A DNA stretch of 64,000 nucleotides from Gemmatimonadaceae bacterium (GTDB lineage: Bacteria; Gemmatimonadota; Gemmatimonadetes; Gemmatimonadales; Gemmatimonadaceae). The DNA is taken from assembly GCA_030835125.1 (NCBI GenBank), contig JAUQWM010000005.1, forward strand, positions 62,001-126,000, in the 5' to 3' direction. Positions 24,674 through 33,243 of the stretch are shown here, one piece after another (positions within the stretch are counted from its first letter, which is position 1; each line of letters begins with the position of its first letter). The translations under genes were made by a program, and so were the position numbers. The notes under the pieces were generated by a model. It saw only the letters and a list, made by a program, of their open reading frames with translations, had not been told where the DNA came from and did not search any database.

Positions 24674-26464
24674 TCACTTGCGGGCCGCTGCCCGTTGCGC
24701 GCTGGTGGTGTCCCACATCCGCGGGAGCAGCCACCAGAGCCCGGCGGCGCTGGCGACGAACACCACCGTCCACATCACGCCCTGCGCCTGCTTTCCATAG
24801 ATGTAGCTGCCGGCGCCGAACAGCGCCGAATAAACGAAGAGGCACCCGAGGACCCAGCCCAGCACCGAGTTGGCCATCGAGTCCGTCGAGGGGGGCAGGC
24901 CTGCCTCCGCGCGGACGGTGGCCCATCCCGGGCCCGAGGGACGGACGAGCCGGTAGAACTCCACCAGCCGCGATCGGTCGGTCGGTGGCGTCAGCAGCGT
25001 CGCGGCGACCCAGGCCACCGTGGTCGACGCCACCGTGATGATCAGCGCCACGTGCGAGGCCATCTCGAGCCCGTTCTTCCGGGCGACGAAGAGTCCTAAC
25101 GACACGATGAACGAGGCGGCCATTGCCGTCACCTCGCTCCAGGCGTTCACCCGCCACCAGAACCACCGGAGGAGGTAGAGCAGCCCGGTGCCGGCGCCGA
25201 TCGACAACAGGAGTTCGAAGCTCTCCCGCGCCGTGTCGAGGACGTAGGTCAGCAGCGCGGCGATCACCATCAGTCCCGCGGTGACCAGCCGGCCCATGGC
25301 CACGTAGTGCCGGTCCTCGGCCCCCGGCCTGATGAACCGCCGGTAGAGGTCGTTCACCAGGTAGGACGTCCCCCAGTTGAGGTGTGTCGAGAGCGTGGAG
25401 ATGTAGGCCGCGAGGAGTCCCGCGATCATGAGGCCGAGGAGGCCCGCGGGAAGGAACTTCAGCATCGCCGGGTAGGCGATGTCGTGGCCGAGCAGCGCCG
25501 GGTCCATTCCCGGGAAGGCGGCCTGGATGTCGGACAACTGCGGATAGACGAGCATCGACGCCAGGGCGACGATGATCCACGGCCACGGACGCAGCGCGTA
25601 GTGCGCAAAGTTGAAGAACAACGTGCCCTTCATCGCGTCGTTTTCCGTGCGCGCGGCGAGCATGCGCTGCGCGATGTAACTCCCACCGCCGGGCTCGGCG
25701 CCTGGGTACCAGACCGACCACCACTGGATGGTCAGCGGGATGATCAGCACCGTCAGGGTCAGGCCCCAATCGCCGAAATCGGGGACGAGCGCAAGCGTCG
25801 ACGGGTCGAGCTTCTCGATCAGGCTCGACAGCCCGCCGACTTCAGGCTGCTTGAGCGCGTAATAGGCCGTTGCGAGCGCGCCGGTCATCGCGATGCCGAA
25901 CTGGATGAAGTCCGTCACCAGAACGCCCCACAGCCCGGACGTCGCCGCGAAGGCGACGTTGAGGACCGCGCAGACCAGCAGGGTCTGCGTCATGGGCCAG
26001 CCGAGCACGACGTTCGCGATCTTCACCGCGGCCAGGTTGACCGAGGCCATGATGAAGCAGTTGAAGACGAGTCCGAGGTACACCGCGCGGAATCCGCGCA
26101 CGAACGAGGCCGCACGCCCGGCGTACCGGATCTCATAGAACTCGAGGTCGGTCAGCACTCCCGAGCGCCGCCAGAGGCGCGCGTAGAAGAAGACCGTCAT
26201 CATGCCGGTGAGCAGGAAGGCCCACCACTGCCAGTTGTTCGCGACGCCCTTCTCGCGAACGAGGTTGGTGACCAGGTTCGGCGTGTCGGTCGAGAAGGTC
26301 GTCGCCACCATCGACACCCCGATCAGCCACCAGGGCGCGGACCGTCCGGACGTGAAGAACTCCGCCGTGCTCGAGCCGCCCCGTCGTGCCAGCACCAGCG
26401 CCGGTATGAAGGAGATGACCGTCAGGGCGAGGACGATGAACCAGTCGAGCGTGGTGAGCTGCAT
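24674..26464 (-). CDS. Sodium:solute symporter family protein, 596 aa
   Basis: ATG 26464 gives MQLTTLDWFIVLALTVISF, the first of about 13-14 hydrophobic helices. SSS-family marks include STAEFFTSGRSAPWWLIGVS, STDTPNLVTNLVREKG, a central PLTIQWWSVWYPGAEPGGGS, and GLLGLMIAGLLAAYISTLSTH with the TM8 sodium-site Ser/Thr. It resembles the SGLT-like group that takes up sugars or sialic acid. No Shine-Dalgarno is visible: the 5' leader next to the ATG is a heptamer array. It precedes the nucleotidyltransferase gene. Confidence 0.93.
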   Translation of the reverse strand: MQLTTLDWFIVLALTVISFIPALVLARRGGSSTAEFFTSGRSAPWWLIGVSMVATTFSTDTPNLVTNLVREKGVANNWQWWAFLLTGMMTVFFYARLWRRSGVLTDLEFYEIRYAGRAASFVRGFRAVYLGLVFNCFIMASVNLAAVKIANVVLGWPMTQTLLVCAVLNVAFAATSGLWGVLVTDFIQFGIAMTGALATAYYALKQPEVGGLSSLIEKLDPSTLALVPDFGDWGLTLTVLIIPLTIQWWSVWYPGAEPGGGSYIAQRMLAARTENDAMKGTLFFNFAHYALRPWPWIIVALASMLVYPQLSDIQAAFPGMDPALLGHDIAYPAMLKFLPAGLLGLMIAGLLAAYISTLSTHLNWGTSYLVNDLYRRFIRPGAEDRHYVAMGRLVTAGLMVIAALLTYVLDTARESFELLLSIGAGTGLLYLLRWFWWRVNAWSEVTAMAASFIVSLGLFVARKNGLEMASHVALIITVASTTVAWVAATLLTPPTDRSRLVEFYRLVRPSGPGWATVRAEAGLPPSTDSMANSVLGWVLGCLFVYSALFGAGSYIYGKQAQGVMWTVVFVASAAGLWWLLPRMWDTTSAQRAAARK

Positions 26465-26465
26465 G

Positions 26466-26521
26466 AGTGCAGAGTGCAGATTGCAGATTGCAGAGTGCAG
26501 AGCGCGGAGCGCAAAGCGCAA
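26466..26521. repeat. Heptamer array at the symporter start codon
   Basis: Eight 7-bp units on the plus strand: AGTGCAG twice, ATTGCAG twice, AGTGCAG, AGCGCGG, AGCGCAA twice (26466-26521). The first unit begins one base from the start codon, so the array would be the 5' leader of the symporter mRNA. AGTGCAG is the reverse complement of a rotation of GCACTCT, the unit at 1615. Confidence 0.9.
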
Positions 26522-26766
26522 AGCAGCAAGGGCTTCGGGCCCGCTCCCGAGGCCACGCTAACTTATGGGTGCAGCGTCCTGGCGCCACGCCGCGCTTCCC
26601 TGCGCGCGGCCCCGACAGCCCGGCGCCCCTCTGCGCTTTGCGCTTTGCGGCTTGGGCTCCACGCCCCCCCCGGCGCTGCGGAAGCATAGCCGACACACTA
26701 ACTTACACGGCCCCGTCGGTTCGGCCCCAAGCAACGTATCCGCCCCTGACCGCGTAGTCTTCCACA
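26522..26766. other. Divergent intergenic region before the efflux operon
   Basis: No gene is seen. It must carry the promoter(s) for the TolC-adaptor-pump operon, but I find no convincing -35/-10 pair. A short heptamer run (TGCGCTT, TGCGCTT, TGCGGCT, TGGGCTC; 26632-26659) and two copies of CTAACTTA (26558 and 26697) are present. The ATG at 26767 has no strong ribosome site. Confidence 0.6.
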
Positions 26767-28179
26767 ATGATTTCGGGCCGAATTCTCGCCGTCGCGTTCC
26801 TGCTGTCACCGCTGACGGCCGTTGTCGCGCAGCGCCCTGATACCGTCCGCATCTCCGTTACCGATGCCCTGACGCGCGTCCTTCGCGAAAGCGATGAGAT
26901 CCGTATCGGGCAGGCGCAACTCGAGGTGACGGGCGCCCAGGTGACTCAGGCGCGGGCGGCCGGGCTTCCCGCGCTCAACCTGCGCGGCGGGTACACCCAG
27001 GTGACGCGCAACGCGCGCGCGACCATCGTCAGCGGCAGCATCTTCGGGCAGAACTACACCTATACCACCACCCTCGCCCTGTCGCAGCCCGTGTTCCAGG
27101 GTGGTCGCATCTTCGCGGGTATGCGGGCCGCGAACGACGTGCGTGAGGCGTCGCGGCAGAACCTGGCCGAGACGCGCTCCCGCCTGACGATGGACGCGCA
27201 CACCGCGTACCTGGGCGCCATCCTCGCTCGCGAGCTGGTGCAGATCCAGGAAGGGAACGCGGCGCTCGCCGACGCCCGGCTCGCCCAGGTGCAGCAACTC
27301 GAAAAGGCTGGCCGTGCGTCCCGGTACGACCTGCTCAAGGCGCGGGTCGATCGCGCCAACCTCGAGCCGGCGCTCCTCCAGGCGCGCAGCAACGCCACGA
27401 TTGCCGAGATCGAGCTCAAGCAATTGCTCAACTTCCCCAGCCAGGCCGTGCTGGTGCTGACCGAGGAACTGGACACCGCGGCGCTGCGCTCCTCGGTCGC
27501 CGCGATCGTGAACGCCGTGTCTTCCGGGTCCGTGAACCGATCCTCGGTCCGCGCGGCCGAGGCCACTGTGGACGCCCGTCGTGAGGGTATCCGGATCGCC
27601 CGGGCGGACTTCATGCCCACGTTCAGTGTCTTCCTGAACAATGGGTACACGGCGCTCCCGTCGACATCGGGATTCCCGACCGTGTGGGGGCAGACCGCGG
27701 CCGCCAACTGTCCGCCCGGCTCCGATCCGGGCCGGGTCTGCCAGAACAACGGCTGGTATCCGGATCGCTCGTTTGGCGTGCAGATGGCCTGGCCCTTGTT
27801 CGATGGCCTCCGGACGAAGGGCAGCATCGACCTTGCGGGAGCGCAGGAGCGGGTGGCGCGCGCGCAGCTCGACCTGGCGCGCGAACTCGTCGCGGTGGAG
27901 GTGGCGCGGGCGCAGGCCGAGTTCTCCCGCGCCGAGGCGACGTACAATGCGCAGCAGCAGAACACCGCCGAGGCCGATGAGGCGTATCGCATCGCGGCGC
28001 TGCGGTTCGAGCGGGGCCTGGGCACGCAGCTCGAGGTGAACGACGCCCAGTTTTCGCTCCTCACGGCGCGCGTCAATGCGGCGCGCGCGACCACCGAGTA
28101 CTACCTGGCGGCCGCCGAACTGGCGCGGTCACATGGGCGCGAGATCCCGCCCCCGCCCACGCGGCCCGCCTTACGATGA
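26767..28179 (+). CDS. TolC-family outer-membrane efflux protein, 470 aa
   Basis: A signal peptide (MISGRILAVAFLLSPLTAVVAQ) is followed by two OEP repeats. DTVRISVTDALTRVLRESDE opens the first coiled helix pair; GYTQVTRNARA and LSQPVFQGGRIFAGM are the first barrel strand and turn; QMAWPLFDGLRTKGSIDLAG marks the second repeat. It would form the outer-membrane channel for the adaptor and pump encoded next. Its stop overlaps the adaptor start by 4 bp (ATGA), so translation is coupled. Confidence 0.95.
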   Translation: MISGRILAVAFLLSPLTAVVAQRPDTVRISVTDALTRVLRESDEIRIGQAQLEVTGAQVTQARAAGLPALNLRGGYTQVTRNARATIVSGSIFGQNYTYTTTLALSQPVFQGGRIFAGMRAANDVREASRQNLAETRSRLTMDAHTAYLGAILARELVQIQEGNAALADARLAQVQQLEKAGRASRYDLLKARVDRANLEPALLQARSNATIAEIELKQLLNFPSQAVLVLTEELDTAALRSSVAAIVNAVSSGSVNRSSVRAAEATVDARREGIRIARADFMPTFSVFLNNGYTALPSTSGFPTVWGQTAAANCPPGSDPGRVCQNNGWYPDRSFGVQMAWPLFDGLRTKGSIDLAGAQERVARAQLDLARELVAVEVARAQAEFSRAEATYNAQQQNTAEADEAYRIAALRFERGLGTQLEVNDAQFSLLTARVNAARATTEYYLAAAELARSHGREIPPPPTRPALR

Positions 28180-29480
28180 GAGCACCTAACGTGGTACGAC
28201 TGACCAGGCAGTGGCTGGCGCTCGCCGGCGCCGCAGTGGTGATCGCGGCCTGCGGCGGATCGGAGGAAGCGGCCGCCGCCGCTGATAGCGCGGGCAGGGG
28301 CCAGGCGCCGGGACCGGGCCGGGAGGGTGGCGGTATGGCCTCCGGAGCGGCCCGCGGTCGTGGCATGATGTCGCTGGTCCTGGGCGCGAGCGACGTCCAC
28401 AGCGTCGCCACCGGCACGATCGAGATGGCGATGGGCATCCAGGGGGACCTGCGGCCGGTCGAGGAAATCCCGGTGCGTGCCCGCATCGAGGGGAACCTCG
28501 AGACGGTGACGGTGCGCGAGGGGGACCGGGTCAGCCGCGGACAGGTGCTGGCGCGCTTCGAATCGAGTACCGAGGAAGGGGCACAGAAGTCCTCCATGGC
28601 GGACGTCGAGTCGGCCAAGGCCGACTCGGTGAACGCGCAGTGGAACGCCGATCAGTCGGCCGAGCTGTTCCGCGCCGGCGCGATCCCGGAGCGTGACCTC
28701 CGCTCGAACCAGCAGGCCCTGGTCGCGGCGAGTGCGCGACTGGCGGCGGCCCGCTCGCGCCTCCAGGCGTCGACGCGTGAGTTCGAGGATACCAGGGTGC
28801 TGTCGCCCACGACCGGCGTCGTGTCGATCCGGTCCGTCGAAACCGGGGAACACGTGTCACGCGGCGCCTCGATGTTCACGATCGTGCGGAACGACGTGCT
28901 CGAACTCGAGGCGGCGGTGCCGGCGCGATTCGCCGGTGACGTCAGCGCGAACATGCCCGTGCGCTTCAGCGCCGGGGGCCGCGAGATGCTCGGCCGCGTC
29001 GCGCGAGTCAGCCCGACGATCAACCCGGCGAACCGCTCGGTGACGATCTACCTGCAGCTCCCGAATCCCGGCGGCGCGCTGAAGGGCAACACCTTCGCGA
29101 CCGGGCGCATCGTCTCCCGCACACTGAAGGGGACGATCATCGTGCCCTCGTCGGCGATCCGGTACGGGCAGCAGCAGAACGAGCCGTTCGTGTATCGTAT
29201 CGCCAACGAGACCATCGAGCACCAGCCGGTGCAGCTGGGTGTGGTGGACGAGGTGACCGGGATCGTCCAGGTCACGTCGGGTCTCGAGGTTGGCGATCGC
29301 GTGATCGTCGGGAACGTGGGTGCGGTGGGCCGGGGCGTGAAGGTCCGCATCGCCGGCAGCACCAATGACGCGCGGCGCGGGGGCGGCGGAGCGCCGAACG
29401 GTGGTGGTGGTCGTCGAGCGGTTCCCCCGGATTCCGGGGCGGCGTTCGACTCCAGTGCCGCAAAGACTCGTGATTCGTGA
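28176..29480 (+). CDS. RND efflux periplasmic adaptor (MFP) lipoprotein, 434 aa
   Basis: ATG 28176 overlaps the TolC gene stop. The N-terminus RQWLALAGAAVVIAACGGSEE has a lipobox (IAAC). A Gly/Ala-rich linker precedes the biotinyl-lipoyl part PVRARIEGNLETVTVREGDR, a coiled hairpin (about 135-215), then the barrel with VSRGASMFTIVRNDVLELEA and the C-terminal membrane-proximal domain (TGIVQVTSGLEVGDRVIVGN). The last 50 residues are Gly/Arg/Pro-rich and probably disordered. It should link 26767-28179 with the pump at 29568. Confidence 0.95.
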   Translation: MRAPNVVRLTRQWLALAGAAVVIAACGGSEEAAAAADSAGRGQAPGPGREGGGMASGAARGRGMMSLVLGASDVHSVATGTIEMAMGIQGDLRPVEEIPVRARIEGNLETVTVREGDRVSRGQVLARFESSTEEGAQKSSMADVESAKADSVNAQWNADQSAELFRAGAIPERDLRSNQQALVAASARLAAARSRLQASTREFEDTRVLSPTTGVVSIRSVETGEHVSRGASMFTIVRNDVLELEAAVPARFAGDVSANMPVRFSAGGREMLGRVARVSPTINPANRSVTIYLQLPNPGGALKGNTFATGRIVSRTLKGTIIVPSSAIRYGQQQNEPFVYRIANETIEHQPVQLGVVDEVTGIVQVTSGLEVGDRVIVGNVGAVGRGVKVRIAGSTNDARRGGGGAPNGGGGRRAVPPDSGAAFDSSAAKTRDS

Positions 29481-29550
29481 CTCGTGACTCGGCACTGCCT
29501 CGACACCCTCGATCTTGACGCCTTGCGCCTTGCGCCTTGCGCTCTGCGCT
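29469..29550. repeat. Two heptamer runs between adaptor and pump genes
   Basis: CGTGATT, CGTGACT, CGTGACT, CGGCACT (29469-29496) overlap the adaptor stop codon, and after a spacer TTGCGCC, TTGCGCC, TTGCGCT, CTGCGCT (29523-29550) lead to the ribosome-site region (CTCCAGGA) of the pump gene. CGTGACT also occurs at 1591, next to the GCACTCT array. Confidence 0.85.
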
Positions 29551-29567
29551 TCCTCCAGGACTGACCC

Positions 29568-32500
29568 ATGTTCCTGAGCGATGTCTCCATCAAGCGCCCC
29601 GTCTTCGCCACCATGATGATGGTGGCGCTGCTGACGTTCGGGCTCGTGTCATATACGCGTCTCGCGATCGACGAGTACCCGGATATCACCTATCCCGTCG
29701 TGAGCGTCAACACGTCGTTCCCCGGGGCGTCGCCCGAAGTCATGGAGCGCGACATCTCGCGTCCCATCGAGGAAGCGCTGAACACCGTGCAGGGCATCCG
29801 CGAGGTCACGTCCACCTCGCAGGAGGGCAACTCCAGCGTCCGCGTCATGATGCAACTCGACCGGAACGTGATGGAGGCGCAGCAGGACGTCATCTCCAAG
29901 GTTGCGCGCATCCGGCGGCAGCTGCCGCCCGATGTCCAGGACCCGGTCATCGTCCGCTTCGACCCGAATGACCGGCCGATCATGTCGATCTCGATCCAGT
30001 CGGCTGATCGCTCGATCCGGGACCTGACCGACCTCGCCGACCAGGTGATCGCGAACCGCCTCGAATCGATCCCCGGCGTGGGTGGCGTCAACGTGAACGG
30101 CGGTACGCCGCGTGAGATCCGCGTCCTGCTCAACCCGGAGGCGCTGAACGCGTACCAGGTGAGCCCCCAGCAGATCTCGCAGGCGCTGGCCCGCGAGAAC
30201 ATGGAAGTGCCGGCGGGGCGGGTCTACCTCCCCGAGACCGAGAAGCTCGTCCGCGTGACCGGCCGCATCCGGGACCCGCTCGCGTTCAATGACGTGGTCG
30301 TCTCTACCCGCGGCGGCGTGCCAGTGCGCGTGCGCGACCTCGGGACGGTGGTGGACGGTTCCGCCGAGCGGCGGTCGTCCGCGTACCTGGGCGTGGACTC
30401 GGTCGAGACGCGCGCCGTCTCGGTCGAGGTGCTCAAGATCTCGGGCTCGAACACGGTGGAGGTCGCCGATGCCGTCCGCGCGCGGATCGATGAGCTGGCG
30501 CAGTCGCTGCCGTCGGACATCGAGATGCGGGTCATCCGCGACGACAGCGTCAAGATCCGGCACGCGCTGTCCGACGTGCAGATCACCATCATGCTCGGCG
30601 CCGTCCTGACCATCCTGATCATCTACCTGTTCCTGAATTCGTGGCGCTCGACGGTGATTACCGGGCTCACGCTGCCCATCTCGGTGATCTCGGCGTTCTT
30701 CGCCATGTACATGTTCGGCTTCACGATCAACACCATGACGCTGCTGGCGCTGTCGCTGGCCATCGGGTTGCTGATCGACGACGCCATCGTGGTGCGCGAG
30801 AACATCGTCAGGCACATCGAGATGGGGAAGGACCACTTCCGCGCCTCACGGGAAGCGACGGACGAGATCGGCCTGGCCGTGCTGTCGACGACGCTGGCGG
30901 TGGTTGCCGTGTTCATTCCCGTCGCGTTCATGGGTGGACAGATCGGCAAGATCTTCTTCCAGTTCGGCGTGACGGTGGCATTCGCGGTGCTGGTGTCGCT
31001 CTTCGTGTCGTTCACGCTCGACCCCATGCTCTCGTCGATCTGGGCGGATCCAGAGCTGGAGCACGGAGGGCACGCGGAGACGCGGAAGCGGACGCGGAAT
31101 CCCATCCGGAAGTTCGCGTTCTGGTTCGACGACCGGTTCGAGAAATCCGCCGACCGGTACAAGGTGTGGCTCGGATCGGCGCTGCGGCATCGTGCCCTGG
31201 TCATGGGCATCGCGGTCGCGTCGATCGTGGGGGCGGGACTGATGTACCCGCTCCTCGGCTTCACCTGGCTGCCGGACTACGACGCCGGCGAGTTCGACGT
31301 GAGCTTCCGCGCGGCGCCAGGTTCGCGCGTGGAGTTCACGACCGCGAAGGGGCACGAGGTGGCGGCGCTCGTCAGGCGGATCCCCGAGGTGGAGTTCACG
31401 TACCTGACCGTGGGCGGCGGCGGCGGGTTTGGCCGTGGCTCGAACAGCGGTCAGGTCTACGTCCGGCTGGCCGACAAGCGTGACCGCCTGCGCAGCCAGC
31501 AGGAGATCCAGACGGCGCTGCGCGCGGAATTCGGGCAGGTCACCGGCGTGCGCCCGAACATCGGGCAGACGCGGAGCATCTTTGGCGGATTCGGGCAGCC
31601 GATCCGCATCTTCGTGCAGGGTCCCGAGGTCACGCGCCTCAAGCTTGCCGCCGAGCAGGTGATGCAGGCAGTGCGCGAGGTGCCGGGCGTGGCGGAGCCG
31701 ACGTCGAGCGACGAAGGAGAGATTCCGCAGCTCGACGTGCGCGTCGATCGGCAGCAGGCGTGGGCGGCCGGACTCGGGATCAACGCAATCGGGTCGACCC
31801 TGCAGCCGCTCTTCCAGGGGTCACGGGCCACGCGATGGGAGGACCCGAACGGGTACTCCCACGACGTCATCGTGGTTTACCCGGACTCGATGCGCGTCTC
31901 GCCCGAGGACGTGGCGCGCATCCCGGTGCTGAGCGCGAACATCGACCCGAGGACGGGCCAGGCGGCGACCGTTCCGCTCTCGCAGGTGGCGACCATCCAG
32001 GCCGGCGTCGGGCCGCAGCAGATCGAGCGGCGCGCCCTGGAGCGCCAGGTCTCGCTCAGCGCCGGCGTCCTGAACGGATACAACATGGGGGATGTCGCCG
32101 ACGCCGCCCGTGACGCCATCTCGCGGATCGGGCTGCCGGCCGGCTACCACACCGTGTTCGGCGGCGACGTGCAGAACCTCGAGGAGACCAAGGGTTACGT
32201 GCTCGAGGCGATCCTGCTGGCGGTGGTCTTTATCTACCTGATCCTGGCGTCGTTGTTCGGGTCGTTCCTGCAGCCGCTGGCCATCATGCTGTCGCTGCCG
32301 CTGTCGTTCCTCGGCGTCGCCCTCGCGCTCTGGATGACCGGGGGCAGCCTCAACGTCATGTCGATGATCGGCATCATCATGCTGATGGGGCTCGTGACGA
32401 AGAACGGGATCCTCCTGATCGACTTCGTGAACAAGGAACGCGAGGCGGGCGCGGAACGGACGACGGCGATCCTGACCTCGGCACGGGTGCGGTTGCGGCC

Positions 32501-32741
32501 GATCATCATGACGACGTTCGCGATGATCTTCGGCATGCTGCCCCTGGCGCTGGCGATTGGTGAAGGCGCCGAACAGCGTGCCCCGATGGCGCATGCGGTG
32601 ATCGGTGGGTTGATCACGTCGACACTGCTGACCTTGTTTGTGGTGCCGGTGTTCTACACGCTCCTGGACGACCTCGCCGTCCGGGTGGTAGGGAAGAAGC
32701 CGGTGAAGGCGGCGAAGCCGGAGCACGCGTACGGCGACTGA
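29568..32741 (+). CDS. RND efflux pump inner-membrane transporter (HAE1/AcrB-like), 1057 aa
   Basis: MFLSDVSIKRPVFATMMMVA is the classic HAE1 start. SFPGASPEVMERDISRPIEE opens the porter domain; the proton-relay Asp pair is in LSLAIGLLIDDAIVVREN (TM4), with the partner Lys in MGLVTKNGILLIDFVNKERE (TM10). Twelve hydrophobic helices and two large periplasmic loops give the normal length. A short Gly-rich insert (VGGGGGFGRGSNSG, about 617-630) lies in the second porter loop. It completes a tripartite system with the two genes upstream; the substrate is not predictable. Confidence 0.96.
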   Translation: MFLSDVSIKRPVFATMMMVALLTFGLVSYTRLAIDEYPDITYPVVSVNTSFPGASPEVMERDISRPIEEALNTVQGIREVTSTSQEGNSSVRVMMQLDRNVMEAQQDVISKVARIRRQLPPDVQDPVIVRFDPNDRPIMSISIQSADRSIRDLTDLADQVIANRLESIPGVGGVNVNGGTPREIRVLLNPEALNAYQVSPQQISQALARENMEVPAGRVYLPETEKLVRVTGRIRDPLAFNDVVVSTRGGVPVRVRDLGTVVDGSAERRSSAYLGVDSVETRAVSVEVLKISGSNTVEVADAVRARIDELAQSLPSDIEMRVIRDDSVKIRHALSDVQITIMLGAVLTILIIYLFLNSWRSTVITGLTLPISVISAFFAMYMFGFTINTMTLLALSLAIGLLIDDAIVVRENIVRHIEMGKDHFRASREATDEIGLAVLSTTLAVVAVFIPVAFMGGQIGKIFFQFGVTVAFAVLVSLFVSFTLDPMLSSIWADPELEHGGHAETRKRTRNPIRKFAFWFDDRFEKSADRYKVWLGSALRHRALVMGIAVASIVGAGLMYPLLGFTWLPDYDAGEFDVSFRAAPGSRVEFTTAKGHEVAALVRRIPEVEFTYLTVGGGGGFGRGSNSGQVYVRLADKRDRLRSQQEIQTALRAEFGQVTGVRPNIGQTRSIFGGFGQPIRIFVQGPEVTRLKLAAEQVMQAVREVPGVAEPTSSDEGEIPQLDVRVDRQQAWAAGLGINAIGSTLQPLFQGSRATRWEDPNGYSHDVIVVYPDSMRVSPEDVARIPVLSANIDPRTGQAATVPLSQVATIQAGVGPQQIERRALERQVSLSAGVLNGYNMGDVADAARDAISRIGLPAGYHTVFGGDVQNLEETKGYVLEAILLAVVFIYLILASLFGSFLQPLAIMLSLPLSFLGVALALWMTGGSLNVMSMIGIIMLMGLVTKNGILLIDFVNKEREAGAERTTAILTSARVRLRPIIMTTFAMIFGMLPLALAIGEGAEQRAPMAHAVIGGLITSTLLTLFVVPVFYTLLDDLAVRVVGKKPVKAAKPEHAYGD

Positions 32742-32782
32742 GCCGCTGTCCGAAGGCAGGAATCCACACCCCTGACGCCATC

Positions 32783-32808
32783 GCCGGCCGGACCCCGGTC
32801 CGGCCGGC
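32783..32808 (+). terminator. Strong hairpin after the efflux operon
   Basis: GCCGGCCGGACC, two-base loop CC, then GGTCCGGCCGGC: a perfect 12-bp stem 42 nt after the pump stop. No T-run follows, so it may be a U-less terminator or an mRNA end-stabilising hairpin. It separates the efflux operon from padR 2. Confidence 0.6.
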
Positions 32809-32870
32809 CTGAGCCGGCGCTCGTCCCATCGGTTCCGGAGCCCTGCCAACCTTTTCGGCGTCCGTGGACT

Positions 32871-32892
32871 CTAAGACCTAAACGTCTTAGGT
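32871..32892. promoter_or_regulatory. Inverted repeat before padR 2, candidate operator
   Basis: CTAAGAC (32871-32877) and GTCTTAG (32884-32890) are perfect arms around CTAAAC; an overlapping dyad pairs ACCTAA (32876-32881) with TTAGGT (32887-32892). It lies 6 bp from the PadR ATG at 32899, so a bound repressor would block initiation. Confidence 0.6.
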
Positions 32893-32898
32893 CAGGAT

Positions 32899-33243
32899 AT
32901 GCCACGGACACGTGACCTCGAAGTCATCCCCGGCACGCTCGAACTCCTGATCCTCCGGGCACTGGCCTGGGGGCCGATGCATGGGCTCGCCGTCCTGCGC
33001 TGGATCGAAACCGGCAGTGGCCGGACGCTTCGCATCGAGGAGGGCGCGCTCTATCCAGCCCTCCACCGCATGGAGTCCCGCGACTGGGTGGCATCCGAGT
33101 GGGGCTACACCGACCAGGGTCGGCGGGCCCGCTACTATCGCCTCACCGCCGCCGGCCGCCGGCAGTTCGCCGCCGAGCGGTTGCGCTGGGAGCGGTACGC
33201 GGACGTGGTCGCGCGCCTGCTGCACACGGAGCCGGCCACATGA
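32899..33243 (+). CDS. PadR-family regulator, 114 aa
   Basis: MPRTRDLEVIPGTLELLILR, AWGPMHGLAVLRWIETGSGR, EEGALYPALHRMESRDWVAS and ARYYRLTAAGRRQF give the complete PadR winged helix. The stop overlaps the ATG of the ADOP permease (ATGA, 33240-33243), so the pair is one translationally coupled operon. About half of its residues differ from padR 1 by eye, so it is a diverged paralog. Confidence 0.96.
   Translation: MPRTRDLEVIPGTLELLILRALAWGPMHGLAVLRWIETGSGRTLRIEEGALYPALHRMESRDWVASEWGYTDQGRRARYYRLTAAGRRQFAAERLRWERYADVVARLLHTEPAT

Noticed and set aside
26558-26704. GCTAACTTA and ACTAACTTA repeats as attC boxes
   Set aside because: No complementary GTTRRRY partner or folded arms in the region.
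31821-32849. Minus-strand frame (342 aa) opposite the RND pump gene
   Set aside because: Antisense shadow: low-complexity Arg/His/Asp composition, no start context.
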